Source: Castellaniella sp. (GTDB lineage: Bacteria > Pseudomonadota > Gammaproteobacteria > Burkholderiales > Burkholderiaceae_B). Taken from it: a stretch of DNA of 64,000 nt. The notes under the pieces are model-generated. The model was not told the origin of the DNA, did not search any database, and worked only from the letters and a program-made list of their open reading frames with translations. A program made the position numbers and the translations under genes. Positions within the stretch are counted from its first letter, which is position 1, and every line of letters starts with the position of its first letter. This document shows positions 50,981 to 59,985 of the stretch, piece by piece. The stretch lies in assembly GCF_034675845.1 (NCBI RefSeq), contig NZ_JAUCCU010000001.1, positions 496,001 to 560,000 of the forward strand, read 5' to 3'.

Positions 50981-51433
50981 ATGACGAACACACCGTCCAA
51001 GACATCCTTGCAAAGCCTTGGGTGCACTTTTCATCATATTGGCATTGCCTGTAAAAACCTTGACCGCGAACAGCAGGTCTGGGAGCAATTGGGTTATACC
51101 CAGGAATCCCCCGAATTCGCAGATCCTATCCAGAAAATAAAGGGGCGGTTTCTGACCGGTCCTGGACCGCGCCTAGAGATTCTGGCCCCTGGTGGGGAAA
51201 GCTCTCCGGTAGAAGGCTTCCTTAAGCGGCGAACCAAGATGTACCACCAAGCTTTTACCACGCCGCAATTTGATGCAACCCTGGTAGCGCTGGAGTCCAC
51301 TGGAGCGCGCAGAACCGCCGATCCTGCCTCAGCCATCGCCTTCAGCGGTCGTCGGATTGTGTTTCTTCTGCTACCAAATGGAAACCTCATCGAAATTATC
51401 GAATCGCCTACAGATGCGCCATCAACACCCTAA
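50981..51433 (+). CDS. VOC-superfamily protein (methylmalonyl-CoA-epimerase-like)
   Basis: 150 aa. Paired beta-alpha-beta-beta-beta modules: CTFHHIGIACKNLDREQQVWEQLGY with a metal-type histidine, EILAPG, KMYHQAFTTPQFDAT with a second histidine, and IVFLLLPNGNLIEIIE with a metal-type glutamate. This metal set suggests an epimerase/isomerase. It starts 9 bp after the MBOAT gene and its end overlaps the convergent DUF4434 gene by 12 bp. It may act on the acyl unit carried by the ACP; that is inference. Confidence 0.75.
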   Translation: MTNTPSKTSLQSLGCTFHHIGIACKNLDREQQVWEQLGYTQESPEFADPIQKIKGRFLTGPGPRLEILAPGGESSPVEGFLKRRTKMYHQAFTTPQFDATLVALESTGARRTADPASAIAFSGRRIVFLLLPNGNLIEIIESPTDAPSTP

Positions 51434-52465
51434 TTCCCGCCACTGTGCACGCAAAATATGGGCTGCCTCGGTATTGTTGGTTAACCAAGGGTAAGCGGAA
51501 AAAGCAATTATTTTACGGGCACCAGATGCTTCGAAACGGCATATCTGCTGCCTGACTCTTTCTGGCGCACTAGTCACTGCGTTGAAATCGCTGGAATCCA
51601 GGCCGACAGGCCGCTGTTGCTGAAACAACTCGATGATCAGATCGAATGCAATGCCCTGCGATTGCAAAGATTTTTGCAGCTGATTCAACGCATCCAGATC
51701 AGGCTGGCCATAGATGCCCGCACCATCTTGAATCAGCGGGTAAACCTGGGCACCATACTGGACTATACCGTTCCATACAGCAGCCAACGTCTGCGGAGTA
51801 TCCAATTGACTGCAATAAGTAGAGATAGACGGCACCACTTGGCTATTTTGCCATAAGGTAGCTGCTAATTTTTTTAGCCAATCTGCCAATAACAGTACCT
51901 TCTGATCGTACCCCCAGCTGTACTGTTCGATTTCGTAAGGGATATACCACCCTTTAAATGCAGGGTGGGCAGCCCAGGTCTTGTCCTGGACCAGCACAGC
52001 AGCATCTGCCACCGTCTCATCAAAAAATCGACTGATCTCCGATAAACTATCGCTGCCCAGCACCTGCTGCCAGCGGCTATCATGCGGCAAGCCGATCACC
52101 AGCGTCATCCCCTGTTGTCGCGCGATTTCCAACAAGCTCTGCACGGTTTGATCCGACAGCATCCAGTTGTCTTCCCCGTGAGTCCAGCCCAACCATTGGA
52201 TATATACCTGCCGAAAACCAAGGTGACGGGTCTCAGAGAAAATCTTGCGCCAGTCTTTTTCTGACATCTGCAGGTGTTCTTTCCAGGGCTGGAGAAAAGT
52301 AGCCGCCCAAGGGGTACCCGCAGCACATCCCCCGATCAGCCCGCTACCGACCATCAGTGCGGCGATCAGCAGCTGCCGACGCCCCGGACTGGCTGGATGC
52401 CCTTCAGGGTCCAGTGGTGGGTGGATATCAGGCGCTGTTACTGGCGACCCCTGTGGCCAATCCAT
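51422..52465 (-). CDS. DUF4434-type lipoprotein, probable glycoside-hydrolase fold
   Basis: 347 aa. An N-terminal signal with two arginines (PGRRQLLIAALMVGSGLIGGC) ends in a lipobox LIGGC, so a lipoprotein, possibly Tat-exported. The rest is a TIM-barrel-like DUF4434 domain: QVYIQWLGWTHGED, LVIGLPHDSRW, KGWYIPYEIEQYSWG, IIAFSAYPWL. By memory, E. coli YbcH beside nfrAB is of this family; I could not check that. It is convergent to the glycan operon and may trim the glycan. Start at 52465 with AAGGGG 10 bases upstream. Confidence 0.7.
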   Translation of the reverse strand: MDWPQGSPVTAPDIHPPLDPEGHPASPGRRQLLIAALMVGSGLIGGCAAGTPWAATFLQPWKEHLQMSEKDWRKIFSETRHLGFRQVYIQWLGWTHGEDNWMLSDQTVQSLLEIARQQGMTLVIGLPHDSRWQQVLGSDSLSEISRFFDETVADAAVLVQDKTWAAHPAFKGWYIPYEIEQYSWGYDQKVLLLADWLKKLAATLWQNSQVVPSISTYCSQLDTPQTLAAVWNGIVQYGAQVYPLIQDGAGIYGQPDLDALNQLQKSLQSQGIAFDLIIELFQQQRPVGLDSSDFNAVTSAPERVRQQICRFEASGARKIIAFSAYPWLTNNTEAAHILRAQWRELGC

Positions 52466-52484
52466 AGCATGCTTACCCCTTGAC

Positions 52485-53054
52485 CTAAGATCGAGCCTGG
52501 ATTTCCGGCCACGCCTTTCTCAGGTAATAACACATGGACCAGACCGTCAGAATAGCGGCGATCACGATCAGAATCGTGCCCACGAGCTGGGTGGAGACGC
52601 CTTCGACGGGTTGCCAGTACAACAGGCACGGAATGGCAATCATCTGGGAGGCGGTCTTGAATTTACCCAGCCTATGCACGGCCACACTGCTGGCTGCCCC
52701 GATTTTTGCCATCCATTCGCGCAGGGCTGAAATGGTCAGTTCGCGCCCAATGATGACCAGGGCTATCAACATATCCACGCGCCCAAGTTGCAGCAGAATC
52801 AGCAGGGCAGCCACGACCATGAGCTTATCCGCCACGGGGTCCAGAAAAGCCCCAAAGGCCGAGGTCTGATTCCAGCGGCGTGCCAGATAGCCATCGAACC
52901 AATCTGTGACGGCCGCAATGATGAAGGCAATGGCGGCGGCGCAATCGCGCCAGCCAGAGGCCGTCCAGGTGTCTGGCAGATAGTACAGACACACCAGCAA
53001 TGGAATCATGGCGATGCGCAGCCATGTCAGGGCGATAGGAATATTGAACGGCAT
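52485..53054 (-). CDS. pgsA: CDP-diacylglycerol-glycerol-3-phosphate 3-phosphatidyltransferase
   Basis: 189 aa, four to five spans. Makes phosphatidylglycerophosphate. The CDP-alcohol phosphotransferase motif is present: DWFDGYLARRWNQTSAFG followed by AFLDPVADKL. The ATG at 53054 gives the usual length. Downstream of uvrC on the same strand, as in Bordetella relatives. Confidence 0.95.
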   Translation of the reverse strand: MPFNIPIALTWLRIAMIPLLVCLYYLPDTWTASGWRDCAAAIAFIIAAVTDWFDGYLARRWNQTSAFGAFLDPVADKLMVVAALLILLQLGRVDMLIALVIIGRELTISALREWMAKIGAASSVAVHRLGKFKTASQMIAIPCLLYWQPVEGVSTQLVGTILIVIAAILTVWSMCYYLRKAWPEIQARS

Positions 53055-53112
53055 AATAGGTGTAATACTACCTGATCCGACTGGCCTTCGACAGGCTGGC
53101 AACGCATGCAAT

Positions 53113-54939
53113 CTAGCGCAGCGCGTGATAAATGCGCTCGGCCAGCTGTCGCGAGATCCCGGCCACGCTGGCCAGTTCGTCGATGCTGGCATCGACCACG
53201 CCGGTGAATCCTCCAAAGCGCGCCAGCAGATTGCGGCGCCGGTGCTGGCCGACACCCTCGATATCTTCCAGACGCGAGACATTGCGGGCCTTCGCCCGGC
53301 GCGCACGCATGCCTGTGATGGCAAAGCGATGGGCCTCGTCGCGGACTTCCGCCACCAGCATCAAGGCGGCCGATTCCACCCCCAAGGCCACGGATGGCCG
53401 GTTATCCACAAACACCAGGGTTTCCAGACCGACTTTGCGATGGTCGCCTTTTTTGACTCCGACGATGCGGCTGACATCCAGACCAAGCTCCTCGAACACT
53501 TGGCGGGCCACACCCACCTGACCTTCGCCGCCATCGATCAGCACAATATCCGGCATGGCAACGTCGCCATCGGCAACGCGGGCATAGCGCCGGCTCAAGG
53601 CCTGACGCATGGCGGCATAGTCGTCGCCAGGCTCGATCCCCGCAATATTGAAACGACGGTACAAGGAATGCTGCATGGCATGGTGCTGATACACCACGCA
53701 GGACGCCTGGGTGGCCTCGCCGGCGGTGTGACTGATATCAAAGCATTCGATATGCAATGCGGCCAAGGCCTCGTCATCGGTATCCAGATCCAATTCAACC
53801 GCCAAAGCACGGGTGCGGGCCTCGCGCGCGCTAGATTCGGTCAGTCGCTGGGCCAGGGCCAGGCGGGCATTGCGCTGGGCCTGATCCAGCCAGGCTCTAC
53901 GTGTGCCCTGAGGGCGCATCAGCACGCGGATTTTATGGCCATGCTGCTGAGCCAGCATGGTGACCAGATCAGGATCGGGCACGGCATGACTGCACACCAG
54001 GACGGGCGGGGCAGGATTATCTGCATAGTGCTGAGCCAGAAACGCCGCCAGCACATCTTCGGCGGCTTCATCCTGGGCCACCTGGGTGGGAAACAGCGGC
54101 CTATCCCCCAGGTGTCGACCGGCACGCACCATCGCCAGATTGACACACACACGCCCGCCAGATATCTCGACGGCGATAATGTCGGCGCTGTCATCGCCCA
54201 CCTGTTCCATGGTCTGTTGCTGCAGCACCTTGGCCAAGGCCCGCATCTGATCGCGCAATGCAGCGGCCTGCTCAAAATCCTGCGCATCGGCAGCCGCCAT
54301 CATGCGTTTTTCGATATCTTCCATGACCTCGGTGGTGCGCCCCTCCAGAAAACGGATGGCGCGGTCCACATCGGCCTGGTAGTCCTCCAGCGAAATCTTG
54401 CCCACGCAAGGGGCCGAACAGCGACCAATCTGATACAGCAGACAAGGCCGCGTCCGATGGGCATAGACGCTGTCTTCACAGGTACGCAGCTTAAAGACTT
54501 TCTGCAGAATGTTGATGGTCTCGCGCACCGCCCAGGAATTCGGATAAGGTCCAAAAAAATGGCCCTTGCCCTGGGTACTGCCGCGGTAGTACACGATGCG
54601 CGGGGCCTCGTGATCGGTGATGTGCAGATAAGGATAGGATTTATCATCCCGAAACAGAATGTTGTAGCGGGGCTTGAGGCGCTTGATCAGGTTGTTTTCC
54701 AGGATCAGGGCTTCAGCCTCGGTGCGCGTGACCGTGATTTCGGTACGCACCACCCGCGCCAGCATATGTGCGATGCGCGGGCCATGGCCGGATTTCTGGA
54801 AATACGAACTGACCCTGCGCTTCAGATCGCGGGCCTTGCCGACATACAGGACGGTACCTTCGGCATCCAGATGCCGATACACCCCCGGCAGGTGCGGCAG
54901 ATCAGCCAGGAAGGTTTTCAGATCGAAAGTTTCGGGCAC
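53113..54939 (-). CDS. uvrC: Excinuclease ABC subunit C
   Basis: 608 aa nucleotide-excision-repair nuclease. GIY-YIG domain at the N-terminus (GVYRHLDAEGTVLYVGKARDLKRRV), a cysteine cluster region (CLLYQIGRCSAPCVGKI), a UVR motif (EQAAALRDQMRAL), an RNase-H-like domain (IECFDISHTAGEATQAS, IVLIDGGEGQV) and terminal helix-hairpin-helices. Overlaps the nagZ 3' end by 38 bp. Confidence 0.97.
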   Translation of the reverse strand: MPETFDLKTFLADLPHLPGVYRHLDAEGTVLYVGKARDLKRRVSSYFQKSGHGPRIAHMLARVVRTEITVTRTEAEALILENNLIKRLKPRYNILFRDDKSYPYLHITDHEAPRIVYYRGSTQGKGHFFGPYPNSWAVRETINILQKVFKLRTCEDSVYAHRTRPCLLYQIGRCSAPCVGKISLEDYQADVDRAIRFLEGRTTEVMEDIEKRMMAAADAQDFEQAAALRDQMRALAKVLQQQTMEQVGDDSADIIAVEISGGRVCVNLAMVRAGRHLGDRPLFPTQVAQDEAAEDVLAAFLAQHYADNPAPPVLVCSHAVPDPDLVTMLAQQHGHKIRVLMRPQGTRRAWLDQAQRNARLALAQRLTESSAREARTRALAVELDLDTDDEALAALHIECFDISHTAGEATQASCVVYQHHAMQHSLYRRFNIAGIEPGDDYAAMRQALSRRYARVADGDVAMPDIVLIDGGEGQVGVARQVFEELGLDVSRIVGVKKGDHRKVGLETLVFVDNRPSVALGVESAALMLVAEVRDEAHRFAITGMRARRAKARNVSRLEDIEGVGQHRRRNLLARFGGFTGVVDASIDELASVAGISRQLAERIYHALR

Positions 54940-55966
54940 GCAAATACCTGGGGTCGGATAACAGCCCAGTCCAATCAGGAGCCGGGGCGGAAGGCATCAG
55001 GCGACGGATACGGCGTACTGCCTGGAAATCCAGTGGTCGGCCAGCCAGACCCGCCAACAATTCATCGGCCAGATCGGGACGATTGCACACCAGCACCATG
55101 TCGCAACCTGCCGCCAGAGCGGCCTGAGCACGGGCATGAATGTCGCCCGCCACGCTGGCGCCTTCCATCGTCAGGTCGTCAGAAAACACCACGCCCTCGT
55201 AGCCCAGTTGTTCGCGCAGGATCCCGGTGACCCAGTGGCGCGAGAACCCGGCCGGACTGGGATCGACCTGGGGATAAATCACATGGGCAGGCATCACGGA
55301 CGGGATGACCAGGTCTCCCAGCCAGCCATAGGGGGCGGCATCAGTCTCCAGGATTTCATCCAGGGTGCGATCATCCACCGGAATGGCATGGTGGGAATCA
55401 GCCGCCACCGCGCCATGCCCGGGAAAATGCTTGCCACACGCCGCCATACCGGCCTGAGCCAGCCCCTGCACCAGCGCCCGCGCCAATAAAGCCACCACGG
55501 CAGGGTCACTGTGAAATGCGCGATTGCCGATGACCTGGCTGACGCCATAATCCAGGTCCAGGACTGGCGTAAAGCTGAAGTCCACCCCGCAGGCACGTAG
55601 CTCGGAGGCCAGCACAAAGCCGACTTCAGTGGCCCCATGCAGCGCCGCCTGAGGGTCTTGCTCATACCACCGTCCCAGGGTGTGCATGGCCGGCAGCGGG
55701 GTAAAGCCATCGGTGCGAAAACGCTGCACGCGTCCGCCCTCGTGGTCCACGGCAATCAACAGGGATTCGTCACGGGCCGCATGGATGGCTGCGCACAGAG
55801 CAGTCAACTGGGCACGATCAGCAAAATTACGGGTAAACAGAATAACGCCGCCTACCTGGGGATGACGCAAGCGCAGTCGTTCGGCCTCGGTGAGTTCAAC
55901 ACCGTCGATGTCCACCATCACGGGACCGGGGGGCAGGATTTCAGGCATGGGGTTTGCTAGGTGCAT
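54902..55966 (-). CDS. nagZ: Beta-N-acetylhexosaminidase NagZ
   Basis: 354 aa GH3 enzyme that removes GlcNAc from recycled anhydro-muropeptides. VGGVILFTRNFADR, AVDHEGGRVQRFR, the KHFPGHG loop with catalytic His, and the nucleophile in VVFSDDLTMEGA. The ATG at 55966 sits 1 nt after the acpS stop and is probably coupled; 55948 is an alternative start. Confidence 0.94.
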   Translation of the reverse strand: MHLANPMPEILPPGPVMVDIDGVELTEAERLRLRHPQVGGVILFTRNFADRAQLTALCAAIHAARDESLLIAVDHEGGRVQRFRTDGFTPLPAMHTLGRWYEQDPQAALHGATEVGFVLASELRACGVDFSFTPVLDLDYGVSQVIGNRAFHSDPAVVALLARALVQGLAQAGMAACGKHFPGHGAVAADSHHAIPVDDRTLDEILETDAAPYGWLGDLVIPSVMPAHVIYPQVDPSPAGFSRHWVTGILREQLGYEGVVFSDDLTMEGASVAGDIHARAQAALAAGCDMVLVCNRPDLADELLAGLAGRPLDFQAVRRIRRLMPSAPAPDWTGLLSDPRYLRARNFRSENLPG

Positions 55967-55967
55967 G

Positions 55968-56369
55968 TCAGGAAAGGGACTCGATGACCACAAAGGCGGC
56001 CACCATATTGGATTCGTCGGTCATGGAGACATGGGCGACCCCGAAGCGGGCATCGTACCAGTCCTTCAAGGGGCTTGACAGGTAGATTTCTGGGGCTCCG
56101 CCCCGGCGGTTGAGGATTTGCACACGCGACCACGTCATGGGCATATGGATGCCCAGGCCAATGGCCTTGGAGAAGGCTTCTTTGGCGGCAAAGCGGGTTG
56201 CCAGATACAAGACCCCCCGGCGCGGGTCGCGCGCTGTTCGCCGGGCATGCACCAGCAGTTCGTCTTCGCCCAGAATACGCTGCGCAAAACGCAAGCCATG
56301 ACGATCGACTATGCGTTCTATGCGATCCACCCGCAATAAATCCGTCCCGATACCGGCAATATTGGACAT
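55968..56369 (-). CDS. acpS: Holo-[acyl-carrier-protein] synthase
   Basis: 133 aa. Adds 4'-phosphopantetheine to acyl carrier proteins. GIGTDLLRVDRIERI with the Mg-binding aspartate, RFAAKEAFSKAIGLGI with the conserved glutamate, and SMTDESNMVAAFVVIE. Could serve the ACP of the nearby glycan locus as well as the fatty-acid one. Confidence 0.95.
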   Translation of the reverse strand: MSNIAGIGTDLLRVDRIERIVDRHGLRFAQRILGEDELLVHARRTARDPRRGVLYLATRFAAKEAFSKAIGLGIHMPMTWSRVQILNRRGGAPEIYLSSPLKDWYDARFGVAHVSMTDESNMVAAFVVIESLS

Positions 56370-56388
56370 GCAAAGCCCCCTGGATGTG

Positions 56389-56934
56389 TCACAACTTCAG
56401 AAAATGTTCCCGATAGTGCTTGAGCTCATTGATGGACTCCTGGATATCGGCCAAGGCCTCGTGCTTGCTGGCCTTGGTAAAGCTGCGATAGACCTCGGGC
56501 TTCCAACGCAAGGAGAGTTCCTTGAGTGTGCTGACATCCAGGTTGCGGTAATGGAAATAGGCCTCCAGGCGGGGCATGTATTTCACCATGAAGCGGCGAT
56601 CCTGGCCGATGGTGTTGCCGCACATGGGGGATTTTCCCGTTGGCACCAACGGGGCCAGGAATTCCAGCAAAATGTCTTCAACCTGAGCTTCAGTCAGGGT
56701 AGAGGTCCGCACGCGCTCGATCAAGCCGCTTTTGCCATGCGTGGACTGGTTCCACTTGTCCATGCCGTCCAACACGGCAGCAGGCTGATGCACCACCAGC
56801 ACCGGCGCCTGGGCGACCTCGGTCAGGTCGGGTTCGGTCACTATCAGGGCGATCTCCAGGATGCGCTCTTTTTCGGGGTCCAGGCCAGACATTTCCATAT
56901 CTAGCCAGATCAGACGCTGATCGTTCGCTGTCAT
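56389..56934 (-). CDS. orn: Oligoribonuclease
   Basis: 181 aa DEDDh exonuclease that clears 2-5 nt RNAs, including pGpG from c-di-GMP breakdown. Exo I LIWLDMEMSGLDPEKERILEIA, Exo II MCGNTIGQDRRFM, Exo III SKHEALADIQESI. AAGGA lies 9 bases before the ATG at 56934. Confidence 0.96.
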   Translation of the reverse strand: MTANDQRLIWLDMEMSGLDPEKERILEIALIVTEPDLTEVAQAPVLVVHQPAAVLDGMDKWNQSTHGKSGLIERVRTSTLTEAQVEDILLEFLAPLVPTGKSPMCGNTIGQDRRFMVKYMPRLEAYFHYRNLDVSTLKELSLRWKPEVYRSFTKASKHEALADIQESINELKHYREHFLKL

Positions 56935-56988
56935 CACCTATAATCCTTGATAGTAAAACCCCGATTTTCGCACATTGGCCACCCCGAC

Positions 56989-58233
56989 ATGCTGACCATT
57001 CTTTTTATCGCCTGCCTGCTCGGTGACCTCTGCATCCGTTATTGGCTGGCATTTCGTCAGATCCGCCACGTGCAGGCTCACCGCGATGCGGTGCCCGCCG
57101 CCTTTGCTGAACATATCGCCCTGCGCAGCCACCAGCGGGCAGCCGACTATACCGTCGCACGCTGCCAATTAACCATGATAGAACGCGTCGTCGAAGCCGC
57201 CATCCTGCTGGCCTTGACGCTGATGGGCGGACTGCAACAGATGGACCTGATCCTGGGGCGGCTGATCGACACTGAACTCTGGCGCCAGTTGGCGCTGGTG
57301 GGCTGGGTGCTGGCACTGCTGGGGATTGTGGGCATGGCCTTTACCGCTTGGCGCACCTTCCGCCTGGAGGCCCGTTTCGGTTTTAACCGCATGACGCCGC
57401 GCCTGTTCATCAGTGACGCCCTGAAAATGCTGGCGGTCACCCTGGTGTTGGGCACCCCGCTACTGGCGGCTATTCTATGGCTGATGGACTCCGCCGGACC
57501 AGACTGGGCCTGGTGGGCCTGGGGAGTCTGGGTAGTGTTCAATCTCCTGACACTATGGCTATATCCCAGTTTCATCGCCCCACTCTTCAATCGGTTTACC
57601 CCACTCGACGACCCGCTTCTCGGCCAGCGCATCCAGCAGTTGGCCGAACGCTGCCATTTCGGCCTGGACGGTCTGTATGTCATGGACGGCTCACGCCGCT
57701 CGGCCCACGGCAATGCTTATTTCACAGGCTTTGGCCGCCACCGCCGCATCGTGTTTTTCGACACCTTGCTGGCGCGCCTGAATACCGACGAGGTCGAAGC
57801 CGTCCTGGCTCACGAGCTAGGCCATTTTGCCCATCATCATATTTTGCGACGCATCACGATCAGCTTTGTCACGGCCGGCATTTTCCTGCAACTATTGGCC
57901 TGGGTGTCCGGCCAACTGTGGTTTTACACGGACCTGGGCGTACTGCCTCAGTTAGGACGGCCCAATGACGGCCTGGCGCTGGTGCTGTTCATGCTGACCC
58001 TGCCGGTGTTCACATTTTGGGTGGCGCCCCTGGCCAGCCTGCTGTCGCGACGCGACGAATTCCAGGCCGACCGCTATGCCGTACAACAATGCGGGGCCCA
58101 GCCGCTGATCAGCGCCTTGGTCAAGCTCTACGACGACAATGCCGCCACCTTGACCCCCGACCCCATCCATTCAGCCTGGTACGACAGCCATCCCCCGGCT
58201 GCGGTGCGGATTGCTCATTTACGCAATGTCTGA
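56989..58233 (+). CDS. M48-family membrane zinc endopeptidase (Ste24-like)
   Basis: 414 aa. Several spans surround a zinc site H275-E-L-G-H279 (VEAVLAHELGHFAHHH) with a downstream glutamate in RRDEFQADRYAV. DUF3267-like N-terminal spans and a GNAYFTGFGRHRRIVFFDTLL block match CAAX-protease-1-type M48B peptidases, which probably act in membrane protein quality control in bacteria. The last codons overlap rsgA by 8 bp. Confidence 0.9.
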   Translation: MLTILFIACLLGDLCIRYWLAFRQIRHVQAHRDAVPAAFAEHIALRSHQRAADYTVARCQLTMIERVVEAAILLALTLMGGLQQMDLILGRLIDTELWRQLALVGWVLALLGIVGMAFTAWRTFRLEARFGFNRMTPRLFISDALKMLAVTLVLGTPLLAAILWLMDSAGPDWAWWAWGVWVVFNLLTLWLYPSFIAPLFNRFTPLDDPLLGQRIQQLAERCHFGLDGLYVMDGSRRSAHGNAYFTGFGRHRRIVFFDTLLARLNTDEVEAVLAHELGHFAHHHILRRITISFVTAGIFLQLLAWVSGQLWFYTDLGVLPQLGRPNDGLALVLFMLTLPVFTFWVAPLASLLSRRDEFQADRYAVQQCGAQPLISALVKLYDDNAATLTPDPIHSAWYDSHPPAAVRIAHLRNV

Positions 58234-59128
58234 GGCCTCCACCTTGCAGGGCCGCATCGTTGCCGCCCATGGCCGCCACTACCGGGTAGCCATTGCCGCC
58301 ACAGAGCAAACCCGTCACTGCTACACCCGGGGCAAGAAAACCGGCTTGGCCGTCGGCGATCAAGTCATCATCCAGCCCGAGGGCCTGCAAGAAGGGGTCA
58401 TTACCCAAACCCTGCCGCGCCGCAATCTGTTCTATCGGTCAGACGCCCAACGCAGCAAGATCTTCGCCGCCAATATCGACCAGTTGCTGCTGGTATTGGC
58501 TGCCGAACCAGAATTCTCGGATGATCTGGTCGGGCGCGCCCTGGTGGCTGCCAGCAGTGCGGGGATTGCCGTTCAGATTGTGCTGAACAAGGCTGACCTG
58601 CCCAGCACGGCTGTCGCCCGGGCCCGCCTGCGCACCACAGAATCCCTGGGAGTACCCGTACTGACCATCAGCGCCCTGGACCCAGACCAGGTGCAGCAGA
58701 ATCTGGCACCCCTGCTGCGGGATCGTTGCACGCTGCTTCTGGGCCAAAGCGGCATGGGTAAATCTACTTTGCTGAATGCCCTGGTGCCAGAAGCCCAGGC
58801 GGCCACGCAAATGCACTCAGAGGCCCTGGGTACTGGGCGCCACACCACGACAGACACGCGGCTGTACGTGCTGCCTGGCGGGGGTGATCTGATTGACTCT
58901 CCGGGTTTCCAGGCTTTTGGCCTGCATCACCTGAGCCCGCGTGAAATCGAGCAGGGCTTTCCGGAGTTTGCCCCAGCGATCGCCGAATGCCGGTTTTACA
59001 ACTGCACCCACCGGCACGAACCCGGCTGCGGGGTGCTGGCAGCCATGGCCAGCGGCGCTATTTCTGCCAGCCGACACGCCCTGTATCTGCGCATCCTGGC
59101 CGAAAACGAGGCTGCTAAACGCTTTTAG
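58226..59128 (+). CDS. rsgA: Ribosome small-subunit GTPase RsgA
   Basis: 300 aa circularly permuted GTPase for 30S maturation. OB domain (GRIVAAHGRHYRVAI), G4 (LNKADL), G5-like (ISALD), G1 (GQSGMGKSTLLNAL), G2/G3 (GRHTTTDTRLYVLPGGGDLIDSPGF), and a C-terminal zinc knuckle (ECRFYNCTHRHEPGC). Confidence 0.95.
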   Translation: MSEASTLQGRIVAAHGRHYRVAIAATEQTRHCYTRGKKTGLAVGDQVIIQPEGLQEGVITQTLPRRNLFYRSDAQRSKIFAANIDQLLLVLAAEPEFSDDLVGRALVAASSAGIAVQIVLNKADLPSTAVARARLRTTESLGVPVLTISALDPDQVQQNLAPLLRDRCTLLLGQSGMGKSTLLNALVPEAQAATQMHSEALGTGRHTTTDTRLYVLPGGGDLIDSPGFQAFGLHHLSPREIEQGFPEFAPAIAECRFYNCTHRHEPGCGVLAAMASGAISASRHALYLRILAENEAAKRF

Positions 59129-59865
59129 CGATTAGGGTGGTGGTCAGCCAAGCCCGCCGAAGCAGCCAGAAAATAGTAGAAGTTACGCAGCAATATCGCG
59201 GTGGCACCCCAAATGAAGTATGACTGCCAGCGCACAGAGAAATAACAGCGGCCATGCCCCCAGGCGGTCTGCAACTGGTGCAGGCGATACTGTGTGGGGT
59301 CCATCAGCACCCGCAACGGGACTTCAAAGACTTCGGCGACCTCGGACTGGTCCGGCACAAGACTAAAGCCTGGCAGCAGTTCTCCGACGACCGGCGCCAT
59401 CAGAAATCCCGTCGTGGTCAGCAGGCTGGGCTGTATCCCCATGATTTGCACAGACTGGCGCCCGACACCGATTTCCTCGTGGGTTTCACGCATGGCCGTA
59501 TCCACGGCATCGATATCGCCGGGTTCAATACAGCCGCCAGGAAAGCTGATCTGCCCCGCATGGTCATGCAGATGAGCGGCGCGCCGGGTAAATAGCATGT
59601 TCAGGCCGTGTGTGCGCTGCACCAAAGGCATCAGCACCGCCGCATGCCGCGCCGATGCATAGGCTGGCCCTGCTGGCACGAAAGACTCGGCAAACAAAGG
59701 TTCGACCTGCCAAGGAACGCTGCGCAAAAAAGCATCACGAATGTAAGCAAGCTGCAAACACTCGTCAGGCAGGACTGGCAACGGTATCCCCGGCAAAACA
59801 GGCTGCGAGGTCGGATCAAAAGTATCCGAGCGCTGAAAATCCGGGGGTAAAATCTGGAGTGCCAT
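59125..59865 (-). CDS. NudL-like CoA/Nudix hydrolase
   Basis: 246 aa. The Nudix box SFPGGCIEPGDIDAVDTAMRETHEEIG has the one-residue-longer spacing seen in E. coli NudL, a CoA pyrophosphatase. LLTTTGFLMAPVVG and EVAEVFEVPL follow. Convergent with rsgA (4 bp overlap) and downstream of the rplS terminator. The ATG at 59865 has a weak ribosome site. Confidence 0.85.
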   Translation of the reverse strand: MALQILPPDFQRSDTFDPTSQPVLPGIPLPVLPDECLQLAYIRDAFLRSVPWQVEPLFAESFVPAGPAYASARHAAVLMPLVQRTHGLNMLFTRRAAHLHDHAGQISFPGGCIEPGDIDAVDTAMRETHEEIGVGRQSVQIMGIQPSLLTTTGFLMAPVVGELLPGFSLVPDQSEVAEVFEVPLRVLMDPTQYRLHQLQTAWGHGRCYFSVRWQSYFIWGATAILLRNFYYFLAASAGLADHHPNR

Positions 59866-59933
59866 GAGCCACAAGCGCCTAACAGCAGAAAGACCAATTA
59901 TCGGCAGGAAGCGAGCTGATGGCAAACCCGAAC

Positions 59934-59963
59934 AAAAAAAGCACCCCATGGGGTGCTTTTTTT
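59934..59963. terminator. Bidirectional terminator between rplS and the Nudix gene
   Basis: GCACCCCATGGGGTGC is a perfect palindrome flanked by seven A and seven T, so it ends transcripts from both sides; its main job is to end rplS. Confidence 0.93.
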
Positions 59964-59985
59964 GATACCTGCAAACAGCCGGAAA

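Noticed and set aside
53008..55230. 740-codon open frame on the plus strand
   Set aside because: It is antisense to uvrC, nagZ and pgsA, whose motifs are complete; its protein has no recognisable domain and is a GC-rich shadow frame.
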